A stretch of 64,000 nt of DNA from Blautia hansenii (lineage in GTDB: Bacteria > Bacillota > Clostridia > Lachnospirales > Lachnospiraceae), in assembly GCF_013304445.1 (NCBI RefSeq), contig NZ_JAAITA010000005.1, positions 93,897 through 157,896 on the forward strand, read 5' to 3'. A model generated the notes under the pieces. That model saw only the letters and a list, made by a program, of their open reading frames with translations, searched no databases and was not told the DNA's origin. Position 1 is the first letter of the stretch. Every line of letters begins with the position of its first letter. This document shows positions 33,236 through 41,593 of the stretch, piece after piece. The position numbers and the translations under genes are program-made.

Positions 33236-35434
33236 TTATTTCATCAAATATACATCTGCATAATTTACGCCCAGTGCATTGGCTCTGTCATGGTCACTGA
33301 CATAGACGTCAATGCGGTTGCCCTTAATTGCACCGCCGCAGTCCTCTGCAGTAAATACATGGCCGTTAATAATGACTTTGGTTCCGTATGGAATCACACT
33401 TGGGTCTACAGCAATTGTCTGTCCCTCTACAACCGGTGTGCCCGTTGCGGTAATACCGGTTTCCACGTCACAGCAAATCTCGCAGGAGCAGTAGTAAGTC
33501 AGTTTAAAGTTTCCTAACAACTCGCCGTACATATCTTCTGTAGCATTGACTTCTGCAATATCACTGCTGCCGTATACGGTTCTGGTATCGTCCAGAATTC
33601 TGGTGGCCCATACTGCGCAGTTGGAATTTACATCATCGGACACAATACCATAGTTCGTTCCCTTTGCTTCAATGGTCTTGCCATTTCCTGCATACATGAC
33701 CACATGGAAAATATATCCGTCCTTAGCATAGAAAATCAAATCTCCCGGCTGCGCATCTTCTACGGCAATTTTGGTACCATACTGAGCCTGGTCTTCTGCC
33801 ACTCTGGGCAGGTCATAGCCGTACTGCTTGTAAATACTCTGTACAAAACCGGAGCAGTCTGCACCGTCTGTCAGACTGGTACCGCCCCATACATAAGGAT
33901 TTCCGATAAACTGAGAAGCAAATTCCACGATGGAGTTTCGCACTTCTCCCCCCGGAATACCGGACTTAATGGAGGTCAGTGTATAATAGCGGGCCTGGTT
34001 TTCATCCTGCTCAATCTGAGACTCCGCTGTCGTGTAAGTCTCTTCACCTTTCTGCTCTACTTCTGTCTTAACCGTATCTGCCATGTTGAGGTATTCACGG
34101 CTTACAAATCCCCGGACATCTCCGGACTCTATGTAAATCCAATCCTGGTCCTTGTCCGCAATGACATACACCAGACTTCCTCTGGTAAGCGTTGCCACAA
34201 TACGGCTGTCTGTGCCTTTTCCCTCTCTTACATTAAGGAGACTTGCTGTGGTCAGCGCATAATCTTTCTGTACAACCGTCTGATTTACCGTAGCTCTCAG
34301 ATGCAGAAAAGCTTTGTTTTCCAGATAAGGCACCAGTTCCTTTGCGACCGGAGCTGTTCCCTCAATTCCCGTATAAGTTTTCTTTTCTTTCTCTGCTTTT
34401 TCTTTGGCTTTCTTCTGGTATTTTTCCAGAATCTTCTGCGCGTCCTCGCCAGTCGTCACGGTGTCTGCCTTTACAAATCCTCTGACTTTGCCGGATTCCA
34501 CATATAACCAGCCGTCTTCTTCCTCTTTGAGAATATAGCACACGCCTTCCTTGTCCAAAGTTCCCACACTGCGGGATTCCTGATTCATTTCCTCTTTGAT
34601 TTCCAGACTATCTTTTGCAAAAGCGTATTTTCTGGCCACGGTCCAGAAGCGGAAGTCCTCTACCAGCTGGGGAACTTCATATATCTGCTGATCCGCCACC
34701 AGTTCCTCATTGGTAGACGGTGCAGAAGTGTCATCTGCTGCAATCTGCGGAGAACCGTTTTCCAACAAAATCACATAACCGTTTGCATCCAACACATAAT
34801 GATAACCTTCCGACAGCTGATAGCCTGTTCTCTGCTCATATGCTTCCGGGGTCTCTTGCTGCGGAACTTCCGGCTGGTCTGCTTCCACCTTAGGAGAACC
34901 GTCTTCCAATAATATCACAAAGCCGTTTGCATCCAACACATAGTGATGACCTTCCGGCAGCTGATAGCCTGTTCTCTGCTCATATGCTTCCGGGGTCTCT
35001 TGCTGCGGAACTTCCGGCTGGTCTGCCTCCACCTTAGGAGAACCGTCTTCCAGTAATATCACAAAGCCATTTGCGTCCAATACATAATGATGACCTTCCG
35101 GCAGCTGGTAGCCCGTTCTCTGCTCATATGCTTCCGGGGTCTCTTGCTGCGGAACCTCCGGGGTTTCCGGAGTCTCTGGTGTCTCCGGTGTCTCTGGGGT
35201 TTCCGGCTGCTCCGGGGTTTCTGTATCTGTACCGCTATTCTCACCTTCCGGTGTTTCCGGCGTCTGTTCCGTCTGATTCTCTTGTGGAGCTTCCGGCTGT
35301 TCCGGGGTCTCTGCTTCTAAATGGCTGTTGCCCTCTGTCTGTACCTGCACCTCTGCTGCATATACATTGGCAGGAACCGCCAGCGTAAATGCCATGGATA
35401 GGGCAAGCACTCTCTTTAGTTCTTTCAATTTCAA
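33236..35434 (-). CDS. Secreted cell-wall hydrolase: tandem 48-residue repeats, SH3b domains, NlpC/P60 and 3D domain
   Basis: About 732 residues. Signal peptide (about 1-27), Glu/Pro/Thr-rich linker, three 48-residue repeats, then two SH3b-like domains (GWLYVESGKVRGFV; LNVREGKGTDSRIV...WIYIESGDVRGFV). A NlpC/P60 domain follows with catalytic Cys in DGADCSGF and His in IFHVVMY. The C-terminus is a 3D (Asp-Asp-Asp) domain (IPYGTKVIING, AEDCGGAIKGNRIDVYVSD) akin to lytic transglycosylases. It would cut peptidoglycan stem peptides and perhaps glycan strands. The start is TTG at 35434, eight bases after GGAGG; the frame upstream to 35449 lies in the ribosome site. Confidence 0.88.
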   Translation of the reverse strand: MKLKELKRVLALSMAFTLAVPANVYAAEVQVQTEGNSHLEAETPEQPEAPQENQTEQTPETPEGENSGTDTETPEQPETPETPETPETPETPEVPQQETPEAYEQRTGYQLPEGHHYVLDANGFVILLEDGSPKVEADQPEVPQQETPEAYEQRTGYQLPEGHHYVLDANGFVILLEDGSPKVEADQPEVPQQETPEAYEQRTGYQLSEGYHYVLDANGYVILLENGSPQIAADDTSAPSTNEELVADQQIYEVPQLVEDFRFWTVARKYAFAKDSLEIKEEMNQESRSVGTLDKEGVCYILKEEEDGWLYVESGKVRGFVKADTVTTGEDAQKILEKYQKKAKEKAEKEKKTYTGIEGTAPVAKELVPYLENKAFLHLRATVNQTVVQKDYALTTASLLNVREGKGTDSRIVATLTRGSLVYVIADKDQDWIYIESGDVRGFVSREYLNMADTVKTEVEQKGEETYTTAESQIEQDENQARYYTLTSIKSGIPGGEVRNSIVEFASQFIGNPYVWGGTSLTDGADCSGFVQSIYKQYGYDLPRVAEDQAQYGTKIAVEDAQPGDLIFYAKDGYIFHVVMYAGNGKTIEAKGTNYGIVSDDVNSNCAVWATRILDDTRTVYGSSDIAEVNATEDMYGELLGNFKLTYYCSCEICCDVETGITATGTPVVEGQTIAVDPSVIPYGTKVIINGHVFTAEDCGGAIKGNRIDVYVSDHDRANALGVNYADVYLMK
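34727..35155 (-). repeat. Three tandem 144-bp coding repeats in the NlpC/P60 gene
   Basis: Each unit encodes 48 residues beginning VPQQETPEAYEQRTGYQL and including HYVLDANGF. The first two are almost identical at DNA level; the third has diverged (QLSEGYHYVLDANGY). Recent duplication or copy-number variation between strains is likely. Confidence 0.88.
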
Positions 35435-35449
35435 TCTTTTTTCCTCCAA

Positions 35450-35621
35450 GTATCTCAGGATAATTATCTTTGTCTGCCTTTTTCAGTTTAACGCAACTAA
35501 TTCATAAAAACAACCCTTCTTTAGAAAAAAAAGGAATTTTTTTGTTTTTTTCATTGTATAAAACGACGAAGAAAAACCTTTCCTTACACTTTATTTTATC
35601 GTTTCTTTATAGTATTTCCTT
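35450..35621. other. Intergenic gap before the NlpC/P60 gene
   Basis: AT-rich 172 bases holding the NlpC/P60 leader. A TATACAAT-like -10 is visible near 35553-35560 on the minus strand, but no good -35. A/T runs near 35526-35550 could be a weak terminator. Nothing else is recognisable. Confidence 0.4.
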
Positions 35622-36992
35622 CTATCCGGTTTCTTTGTTCGCATTTTCATACCGCACTTCCCGCCCCAGAAAAAACAGAGCCAGCAGGTTTGGAACAGCC
35701 ATCATACCATTTAAGGCATCCGATAGTTCCCATATCATCTGGGGCGCCAGTATGCACCCCGGCAGGGTCACCAGAATGTAAACCAGCCGGTACAGGGCCA
35801 CTCCTTTTTCCTTCCCCAGGTACTCTGCCGTCTGTTCCCCAAAGCAGGACCAGCCCAGAATGGTAGCAAGAGCAAAAAGTGCCGTAGCTGCTGCCAAAAA
35901 CTGCCGCCCCCAGGGAATTACTGTGGCAAAAGCCATTCCTGTCAGCGTAGTTCCGTCTGTGATAGGCCCGCCGGTCTGTATCCGGGACAGAAATCCCTGG
36001 GGTTCATACACACCGCTGACCAAAAGTACCAACGCTGTCACCGTACAAACTACCATGGTGTCAATAAAAATCTCTGCCATCCCCCACATCCCCTGCACCT
36101 GGGGCGACGATACCTGCGTATTGGCATGGGCCAGAACAGAAGAGCCAAGCCCCGCCTCATTGGAGAAAATTCCCCTGGCAATTCCCATGCGGACAGCCTG
36201 CCCCATGCCATATCCGGCAATCCCGCCTGCCGCCGCCTGCACCCGGAACGCCTCTGTAACTATAAGCCGAAACGCCTCTGGAATCCGCTCCCGGTAAACA
36301 AAAAGCACCACCAGCGCTCCGCCCAGATAGGCCGCTGCCATAAGCGGAACCAGCTTTTCCGTAAAAGCCGCAATTCTCTTCACTCCGCCGGTAAGGGCCA
36401 CGGCAACCAACACCATACAGATACATCCGGATACAAAGGGAGGAATGTGAAAAGCCTCCCAAAGCCCCTGAGCCATAGAATTTCCCTGTACCATGTTCCC
36501 CATGCCAAAAGACGCCCCCAGACAGCAGACAGCAAAAACCACAGCCAGCGGCCGGCACTGTAATCCACGTTCCATATAAACCATGGCGCCGCCCTTCCAG
36601 CGTCCCTTTTCGTCTCTGTAGCGGTATTTTATCCCAAGAAAATTTTCCGCATAACTGGTCATCATACCAAAAAAAGACGAAACCCAAAGCCAGAAAATCG
36701 CTCCCGGCCCGCCAAACATCAGCGCTGTTGCCACTCCCGTAATGTTTCCCGTTCCCAAAGTGGCCGCCAGTGCCGTACAGAAAGACTGAAACTGCGAAAT
36801 AGAGTGTTCCTCTCTTCTTTCTGATTCCTCCTGTTTCTTCAGAGAACCCAGTGTGCTTTTTAACCAAAAAGGCAGTTTCCGAAGCTGAAAAAAACGGGAC
36901 TGCAGGGTGAAACGGATACCTGCTGCCAGAAAAAACACCAGCATTCCAGGTCCCCATACAAACCGCTGCAGTCCGTGAACAAATTCCTGCAT
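35622..36992 (-). CDS. AGCS-family sodium:alanine (amino acid) symporter
   Basis: A 456-residue membrane transporter with the AGCS signature region ALAATLGTGNITGVATALMFGGPGA and GGAMVYMERGLQ, followed by eight to ten more helices including GIARGIFSNEAGLGSS. It imports alanine or glycine with Na+. Full length for the family. ATG at 36992; the likely ribosome site AAGGA is 12 bases upstream and lies inside an inverted repeat with the end of the MATE gene (36999-37072). Confidence 0.92.
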   Translation of the reverse strand: MQEFVHGLQRFVWGPGMLVFFLAAGIRFTLQSRFFQLRKLPFWLKSTLGSLKKQEESERREEHSISQFQSFCTALAATLGTGNITGVATALMFGGPGAIFWLWVSSFFGMMTSYAENFLGIKYRYRDEKGRWKGGAMVYMERGLQCRPLAVVFAVCCLGASFGMGNMVQGNSMAQGLWEAFHIPPFVSGCICMVLVAVALTGGVKRIAAFTEKLVPLMAAAYLGGALVVLFVYRERIPEAFRLIVTEAFRVQAAAGGIAGYGMGQAVRMGIARGIFSNEAGLGSSVLAHANTQVSSPQVQGMWGMAEIFIDTMVVCTVTALVLLVSGVYEPQGFLSRIQTGGPITDGTTLTGMAFATVIPWGRQFLAAATALFALATILGWSCFGEQTAEYLGKEKGVALYRLVYILVTLPGCILAPQMIWELSDALNGMMAVPNLLALFFLGREVRYENANKETG

Positions 36993-36998
36993 ATCAAA

Positions 36999-37072
36999 AG
37001 ACTGTCCTTGTTCCGTTTTTAAAGCCTATGCAAAAACCAGCAAAAACATGCCCTTTTTCACAAGGACTGTCT
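36999..37072 (-). repeat. 12-bp perfect inverted repeat spanning the MATE 3' end and the symporter ribosome site
   Basis: AGACTGTCCTTG (36999-37010) and CAAGGACAGTCT's complement at 37061-37072, 50 bases apart. In the minus-strand RNA the last codons of the MATE gene could pair with the AAGGA of the symporter gene. Confidence 0.55.
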
Positions 37073-38401
37073 GATTCTCCTCTTTCTGAAATACAAGAAC
37101 ACAGCCATACAGATAACCGATGACAAAAGCGAGCCCGCCGGCGCCGCCAATCCCATAGGGTACAGGGTATCCGGAAAATATACTGCCGCCAGATAAGCCC
37201 CCGGAACCCGCACAGCAGCCATGGAAATCAAATTGTGCAGAAAAGAAACCGTAGATTTTCCGTAAGCACAGAAATAACCGCTGAAGCAGAAATGCACCCC
37301 CGCAATGGCACAGTCCAGTGCATAAGCCTTCAAATACTGGCTTCCCATAAAAATAATATCTTTTTCTTTAGAGAACAAGCCTAATATCATCTCCGGCGCC
37401 AGATTGCAGGCCAAGGCTGCCACAATCCCAAAGGACACGGAAATCAAAAGCCCATATCCCAGGGTTTTCTCTGCCCTCTCATGTTTTCCTGCACCTACAT
37501 TCTGTGCTGCAATAGCCGAAATGGACGACAGCATGGCAGAGGGAACCAGAAAAAGAAAACTGATAACCTTTTCCACAATCCCCACGCCTGCCGCTGCCAC
37601 AACGCCTCTCTGATTTGCTATGACCGTAATTAAGATAAAAGAAATCTGGATAAATCCGTCCTGGCAGGCCACAGGCACACCAATTTTCAGAATTTTCCCC
37701 AGGGTTTCTCTTTCCGGTCTCAAATCTCTTCCTGTCAGATGCAAGGCAAATTCTTTTTTCTTCCGAATGACCGCAAATGCCATTATCACACTGGCCGTCT
37801 GGGAAAGTACTGTCCCCAGAGCCGCCCCTGTCGCCGCCATCTGAAATCCTCCGATAAAAAGGAAATCCAGCAGAATATTCAGCACGCAGGCCGCTGCCAC
37901 AAAGTACATGGGACTTTTGGAATCCCCCATGCCTCTGAAAATACAGCTTAAAATATTGTAGGCAGTAATAAAGGGAATCCCGCAGAAGCAAATGGTCAGA
38001 TAGCTTTTCGTCTGTGCCAACGCTTCTTTCGGCACAGCCACCCACTCCATAATCTGATCTGTGCCAAGCAGTAAAAGCCCTGTAAACACCACAGATACCG
38101 CCAGAAACAAAACCACCGTATTTCCCACAATTTTCCCGGCCTTTTCCTGATTCTTCTCTCCCACAGCCTGTCCCAGAAGCACTGTGGTCCCCATAGCCAG
38201 CCCCACTACCACCACGGCAAGCATATGCATCACCTGGCTGCCTATGGAAACAGCGGAAATAGCCGCCGCTTTGTTATACTGCCCTGTCACATATAAATCT
38301 GCCATACCGTAAAAGGTCTGCAAAAAACAACTGAGCAGATACGGCATGGAAAAAGCCATAAGTGCTTTCAAAACACTTCCTTTTGTAAAATTCTTTTGCA
38401 T
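37058..38401 (-). CDS. MATE-family efflux transporter
   Basis: A 447-residue, 12-helix exporter with GMADLYVTGQYNKAAAISAVSIGSQV near the N-terminus and a matching second half, the usual two-bundle MATE layout. These proteins export cationic drugs or metabolites with Na+ or H+; the substrate is not predictable. ATG at 38401 overlaps nothing upstream; the gene may be transcribed with the symporter gene that follows after 65 bases. Confidence 0.92.
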   Translation of the reverse strand: MQKNFTKGSVLKALMAFSMPYLLSCFLQTFYGMADLYVTGQYNKAAAISAVSIGSQVMHMLAVVVVGLAMGTTVLLGQAVGEKNQEKAGKIVGNTVVLFLAVSVVFTGLLLLGTDQIMEWVAVPKEALAQTKSYLTICFCGIPFITAYNILSCIFRGMGDSKSPMYFVAAACVLNILLDFLFIGGFQMAATGAALGTVLSQTASVIMAFAVIRKKKEFALHLTGRDLRPERETLGKILKIGVPVACQDGFIQISFILITVIANQRGVVAAAGVGIVEKVISFLFLVPSAMLSSISAIAAQNVGAGKHERAEKTLGYGLLISVSFGIVAALACNLAPEMILGLFSKEKDIIFMGSQYLKAYALDCAIAGVHFCFSGYFCAYGKSTVSFLHNLISMAAVRVPGAYLAAVYFPDTLYPMGLAAPAGSLLSSVICMAVFLYFRKRRIRQSL

Positions 38402-38416
38402 ATTTTTCTCCTGATA

Positions 38417-38453
38417 AAAACGGTACAGCCCCCTATCCGGGCCATACCGTTTT
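38417..38453 (-). terminator. Terminator of the fructose-bisphosphate aldolase gene
   Basis: Minus-strand stem ACGGTATGGCCC / GGGGGCTGTACCGT-type hairpin followed by TTTTTAT, 59 bases past the aldolase stop and just before the MATE start. Confidence 0.72.
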
Positions 38454-38511
38454 CTCTTTTCTGCCCAAATGGCAGAACCTCTGCATATTCTATTCTGGAG
38501 TTTTTATCTTC

Positions 38512-39381
38512 TTATTCAAATGCTTTTCCAACAGAACCGAAGAGTTCCATTTTCTCTTTGATTGTATCACAGATAGCGTCAAAACCAGGTTTTAATAATT
38601 TACGAGGGTCATATCCTTTTCCTTCGTTGTCTTTGCCTGCTTCGATGTATTTTCTGGTAGCTTCTGCGAAAGATAACTGGCATTCTGTGTTTACATTGAT
38701 TTTAGATACGCCTAAATCAATCGCTTTTTTAATCATGTCAGCCGGGATACCTGTACCGCCGTGCAGAACTAATGGCATTTCACCTGTTAATTTCTGAATG
38801 TCATCCAGAACGTCAAAGCGAAGTCCGCCCCAGTTTTCCGGATATTTTCCGTGGATATTTCCGATTCCTGCTGCCAGCATGTCTACGCCCAGGTCTGCAA
38901 TCATTTTACATTCCTTCGGGTCTGCGCATTCGCCCATACCTACAACACCGTCTTCTTCTCCGCCGATAGAACCAACTTCTGCTTCCAGAGAAAGTCCGAG
39001 GCCTTTGCATACGCCAGCCAGTTCTTTTGTCTTTTCTACATTTTCTTCGATTGGGTAGTGAGAACCGTCGAACATAATAGAAGAAAATCCTGCTTTGATG
39101 CATTTGTAGCATCCGTCATATGTACCGTGGTCTAAGTGCAGAGCAACCGGAACTGTGATGTTCAGTTCTTCCATCATGGCTTTTACCATGTCGGCTACAG
39201 TCTTAAAACCACACATATATTTTCCTGCACCTTCGGAAACACCTAAGATGATTGGGGATTTACATTCTTCTGCTGTTAAAAGAGCTGCTTTTGTCCACTC
39301 CATGTTGTTGATGTTAAACTGTCCTACTGCGTAGTGTCCTGCTTTTGCTTTTTTCAACATTTCTGCTGCTGATACTAACAT
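38512..39381 (-). CDS. fba: Class II fructose-bisphosphate aldolase
   Basis: Zinc-dependent glycolytic/gluconeogenic aldolase, 289 residues. Zn-binding and catalytic motifs are visible: ALHLDHGTYDG, EAEVGSIGGEEDGVVG, GIGNIHGKYP and VLHGGTGIPADMI. The C-terminal SKINVNTECQLSF is typical. ATG at 39381 with GGAGG upstream; consensus-like promoter at 39418-39445. It lies back-to-back with PPi-phosphofructokinase, so two consecutive glycolytic steps are divergently transcribed from a 160-base gap. Confidence 0.96.
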   Translation of the reverse strand: MLVSAAEMLKKAKAGHYAVGQFNINNMEWTKAALLTAEECKSPIILGVSEGAGKYMCGFKTVADMVKAMMEELNITVPVALHLDHGTYDGCYKCIKAGFSSIMFDGSHYPIEENVEKTKELAGVCKGLGLSLEAEVGSIGGEEDGVVGMGECADPKECKMIADLGVDMLAAGIGNIHGKYPENWGGLRFDVLDDIQKLTGEMPLVLHGGTGIPADMIKKAIDLGVSKINVNTECQLSFAEATRKYIEAGKDNEGKGYDPRKLLKPGFDAICDTIKEKMELFGSVGKAFE

Positions 39382-39417
39382 AATTCATGACCTCCATTTA
39401 TTTAATGTGCTGAAACC

Positions 39418-39445
39418 ATTATAACACATTTTCCTTTTCAGGCAA
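39418..39445 (-). promoter_or_regulatory. Promoter of fba
   Basis: Minus-strand TTGCCT (39440-39445), 16-base spacer, TATAAT (39418-39423), about 35 bases upstream of the aldolase ATG. Confidence 0.68.
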
Positions 39446-39455
39446 GCATTTCTTA

Positions 39456-39484
39456 ATGCAATTTCATAGATTCCATGCTATAAT
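39456..39484 (+). promoter_or_regulatory. Promoter of the phosphofructokinase gene
   Basis: Extended -10 element TGCTATAAT (TATAAT at 39479-39484) on the plus strand; the -35 position (39456-39461, ATGCAA) is weak. About 58 bases upstream of the ATG. Confidence 0.6.
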
Positions 39485-39542
39485 GAAAAAGCACCAAAGT
39501 ATAAAATTTGTAAATAAGAAAACACAGGAAAGGATTTTATAT

Positions 39543-40766
39543 ATGAACAGAAAAAATTTAATTGTAGGACAGTCCGGCGGACCTACCGCAGTCATTAACA
39601 GCAGCCTTTACGGCGTGGTATCAGAAGCCATGCGGCAGGAATCCATCGGACGTGTTTACGGAATGTTAAACGGCATCGAAGGTTTTCTGGCAGGTCGTTT
39701 TCTGGATTTCAAAGAGGCCTTTGGCGCCGATGAACTGGAAAAACTGAAAACCACACCCGGAGCTTATCTCGGTTCCTGCCGCTACAAACTTCCCGAAGAT
39801 TTAAATGACCCGGTATACCCTCTCCTCTTCCGGAAATTTGAAGAGCTTGAGATTGGGTATTTTTTCTATATCGGCGGCAATGACTCCATGGATACGGTGA
39901 GCAAACTGTCCCGGTATGCAGCAAAGACAGGCAGCAACATCCGCGTCATCGGGGAACCGAAAACCATAGACAACGACCTGGTGCTGACAGACCATACACC
40001 GGGCTTCGGAAGCGCGGCACGTTATGTAGCATCTACCGTACGGGAAATCACCGTAGATGCCAACGTCTACGAGACAAAATCTGTCACTATTATTGAAATT
40101 ATGGGACGCCACGCCGGCTGGCTTACCGCAGCAGGGGCACTGGCCAGAAAACATGCAAACGACAATCCCCTTCTTATCTATCTTCCGGAAACTGCTTTTG
40201 ACCAGGAAGCTTTTCTTGCAAAAATAGAAGCAGCTTTTGAGAAGAACCCCAACGTAGTTGTCTGTGTATCAGAAGGTATTCATGACAAAGACGGCACTTT
40301 TATCTGTGAATACGACAACAGCGTAGGCACAGACTCTTTCGGTCACAAAATGCTGGCCGGCTGCGGCAAATACCTGGAAAACCTGGTAAGAAACCGCTTA
40401 AACGTGAAAGCCCGCTCCGTCGAATTAAACGTAAGCCAGCGCTGCTCCGCTTCCATGATGTCCGCTACAGACCAGAAAGAAGCTGTTCTGGCCGGTGCCT
40501 TTGGCGTAAAAGCTGCCTTAAAAGGTGAAACAGGAAAAATGGTTTCCTATGTGCGTACCTCCAATCTTCCTTATCGTATGACGCTGGGGCTGGAAGATGT
40601 AAACGAAATCTGCAACAAAGAAAAAACTGTGCCTTTGGAATGGATTTCCCAAGATGGTTCTGATGTCACAGAAGATTTCTTCGCCTATGCCCTTCCGTTG
40701 ATTCAGGGCGCAGTAGAAATCCCACTGGGTTCTGACGGTCTTCCGGATTTTATATCCAGAAAATAG
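39543..40766 (+). CDS. pfp: Diphosphate-dependent 6-phosphofructokinase
   Basis: A 407-residue enzyme that phosphorylates fructose 6-phosphate with PPi. Motifs: VGQSGGPTAVINSSL, IGGNDSMDT and GEPKTIDNDLVLTDHTPGFG. The GGNDS and PKTIDND variants (in place of GGDGS and GTIDND) are those of PPi-using enzymes. ATG at 39543 is preceded by AGGAAAGG; an in-frame ATG at 39456 lies upstream of the promoter and is not used. First gene of a plus-strand run with AIM24-like and phospholipase D-like genes. Confidence 0.93.
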   Translation: MNRKNLIVGQSGGPTAVINSSLYGVVSEAMRQESIGRVYGMLNGIEGFLAGRFLDFKEAFGADELEKLKTTPGAYLGSCRYKLPEDLNDPVYPLLFRKFEELEIGYFFYIGGNDSMDTVSKLSRYAAKTGSNIRVIGEPKTIDNDLVLTDHTPGFGSAARYVASTVREITVDANVYETKSVTIIEIMGRHAGWLTAAGALARKHANDNPLLIYLPETAFDQEAFLAKIEAAFEKNPNVVVCVSEGIHDKDGTFICEYDNSVGTDSFGHKMLAGCGKYLENLVRNRLNVKARSVELNVSQRCSASMMSATDQKEAVLAGAFGVKAALKGETGKMVSYVRTSNLPYRMTLGLEDVNEICNKEKTVPLEWISQDGSDVTEDFFAYALPLIQGAVEIPLGSDGLPDFISRK

Positions 40767-40799
40767 ACACTATATTTTTTATTCGAAAGGGGTGTTTTT

Positions 40800-41561
40800 A
40801 TGTTTCAAATTTCTAATTTTACAAACAACGATGATATTCGCGTTCTGGACAGCGCCGGACCTTTTACGGTTATCGAATATCTGAGGGATTTGAGCGTTAT
40901 GCCAAACAACGCAGCGGCTGCTTATTTTTGCAATGCCATGAATGTACGCAAAAGACAGGTTGTCTGCGATTTAAGCAAAGCCCGGGTTACCGTCCAGTCA
41001 GGCGCTATGCAGTGGATGGTTGGAAATGTCAAAGCGGTCACGGGAATTAAGGGCGTCGGTGACTTCTTTGGCAAAGCTGTCCGGGGAAAAGTCACCGGAG
41101 AATCTGCTATCAAACCGGAATACACCGGAGACGGCGTCATGGTATTAGAGCCTACCTACAAGCATCTGCTGCTTTTAAATCTGGAGGACTGGAACGGTTC
41201 TGTGGTGCTGGATGACGGCCTGTTCCTGGCCTGTGACTCTTCTATTCGCCAGAAGGCGGTTATGCGTTCCAACTTTTCCTCCGCAGTAGCCGGAAATGAA
41301 GGCCTGTTTAACCTGGGACTTTCCGGAAACGGAGTGGTTTGCCTGGAATCAGTCTGCCCGAAAGAAGAACTGGTAGAAATTACCCTGCAGGACGATGTAC
41401 TGAAGGTGGACGGCAATATGGCCATTGCATGGAGTGGAAGTCTGGACTTTACGGTAGAACGTTCCGGAAAATCCCTTATTGGCTCTGCGGCCTCCGGCGA
41501 AGGACTGGTAAATGTATACCGGGGTACCGGAAAAGTTCTGCTTGCGCCTGTAAGCGACTAA
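40800..41561 (+). CDS. AIM24-family protein
   Basis: A 253-residue beta-rich protein of the AIM24/TIGR00266 family (VTVQSGAMQWMVGNVKAVTG, LLLLNLEDWNGSVVLDDG, FNLGLSGNGVVCLES). No signal peptide or membrane segment. The family is widespread but its biochemical role is not settled; the mitochondrial member is linked to membrane architecture. ATG at 40800 with AAGGGG upstream, 33 bases after the phosphofructokinase stop and followed after 32 bases by the phospholipase D gene. Confidence 0.85.
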   Translation: MFQISNFTNNDDIRVLDSAGPFTVIEYLRDLSVMPNNAAAAYFCNAMNVRKRQVVCDLSKARVTVQSGAMQWMVGNVKAVTGIKGVGDFFGKAVRGKVTGESAIKPEYTGDGVMVLEPTYKHLLLLNLEDWNGSVVLDDGLFLACDSSIRQKAVMRSNFSSAVAGNEGLFNLGLSGNGVVCLESVCPKEELVEITLQDDVLKVDGNMAIAWSGSLDFTVERSGKSLIGSAASGEGLVNVYRGTGKVLLAPVSD

Positions 41562-41593
41562 TTTGACACCAAAGAGAAAGGGAGGCTTTCCTC

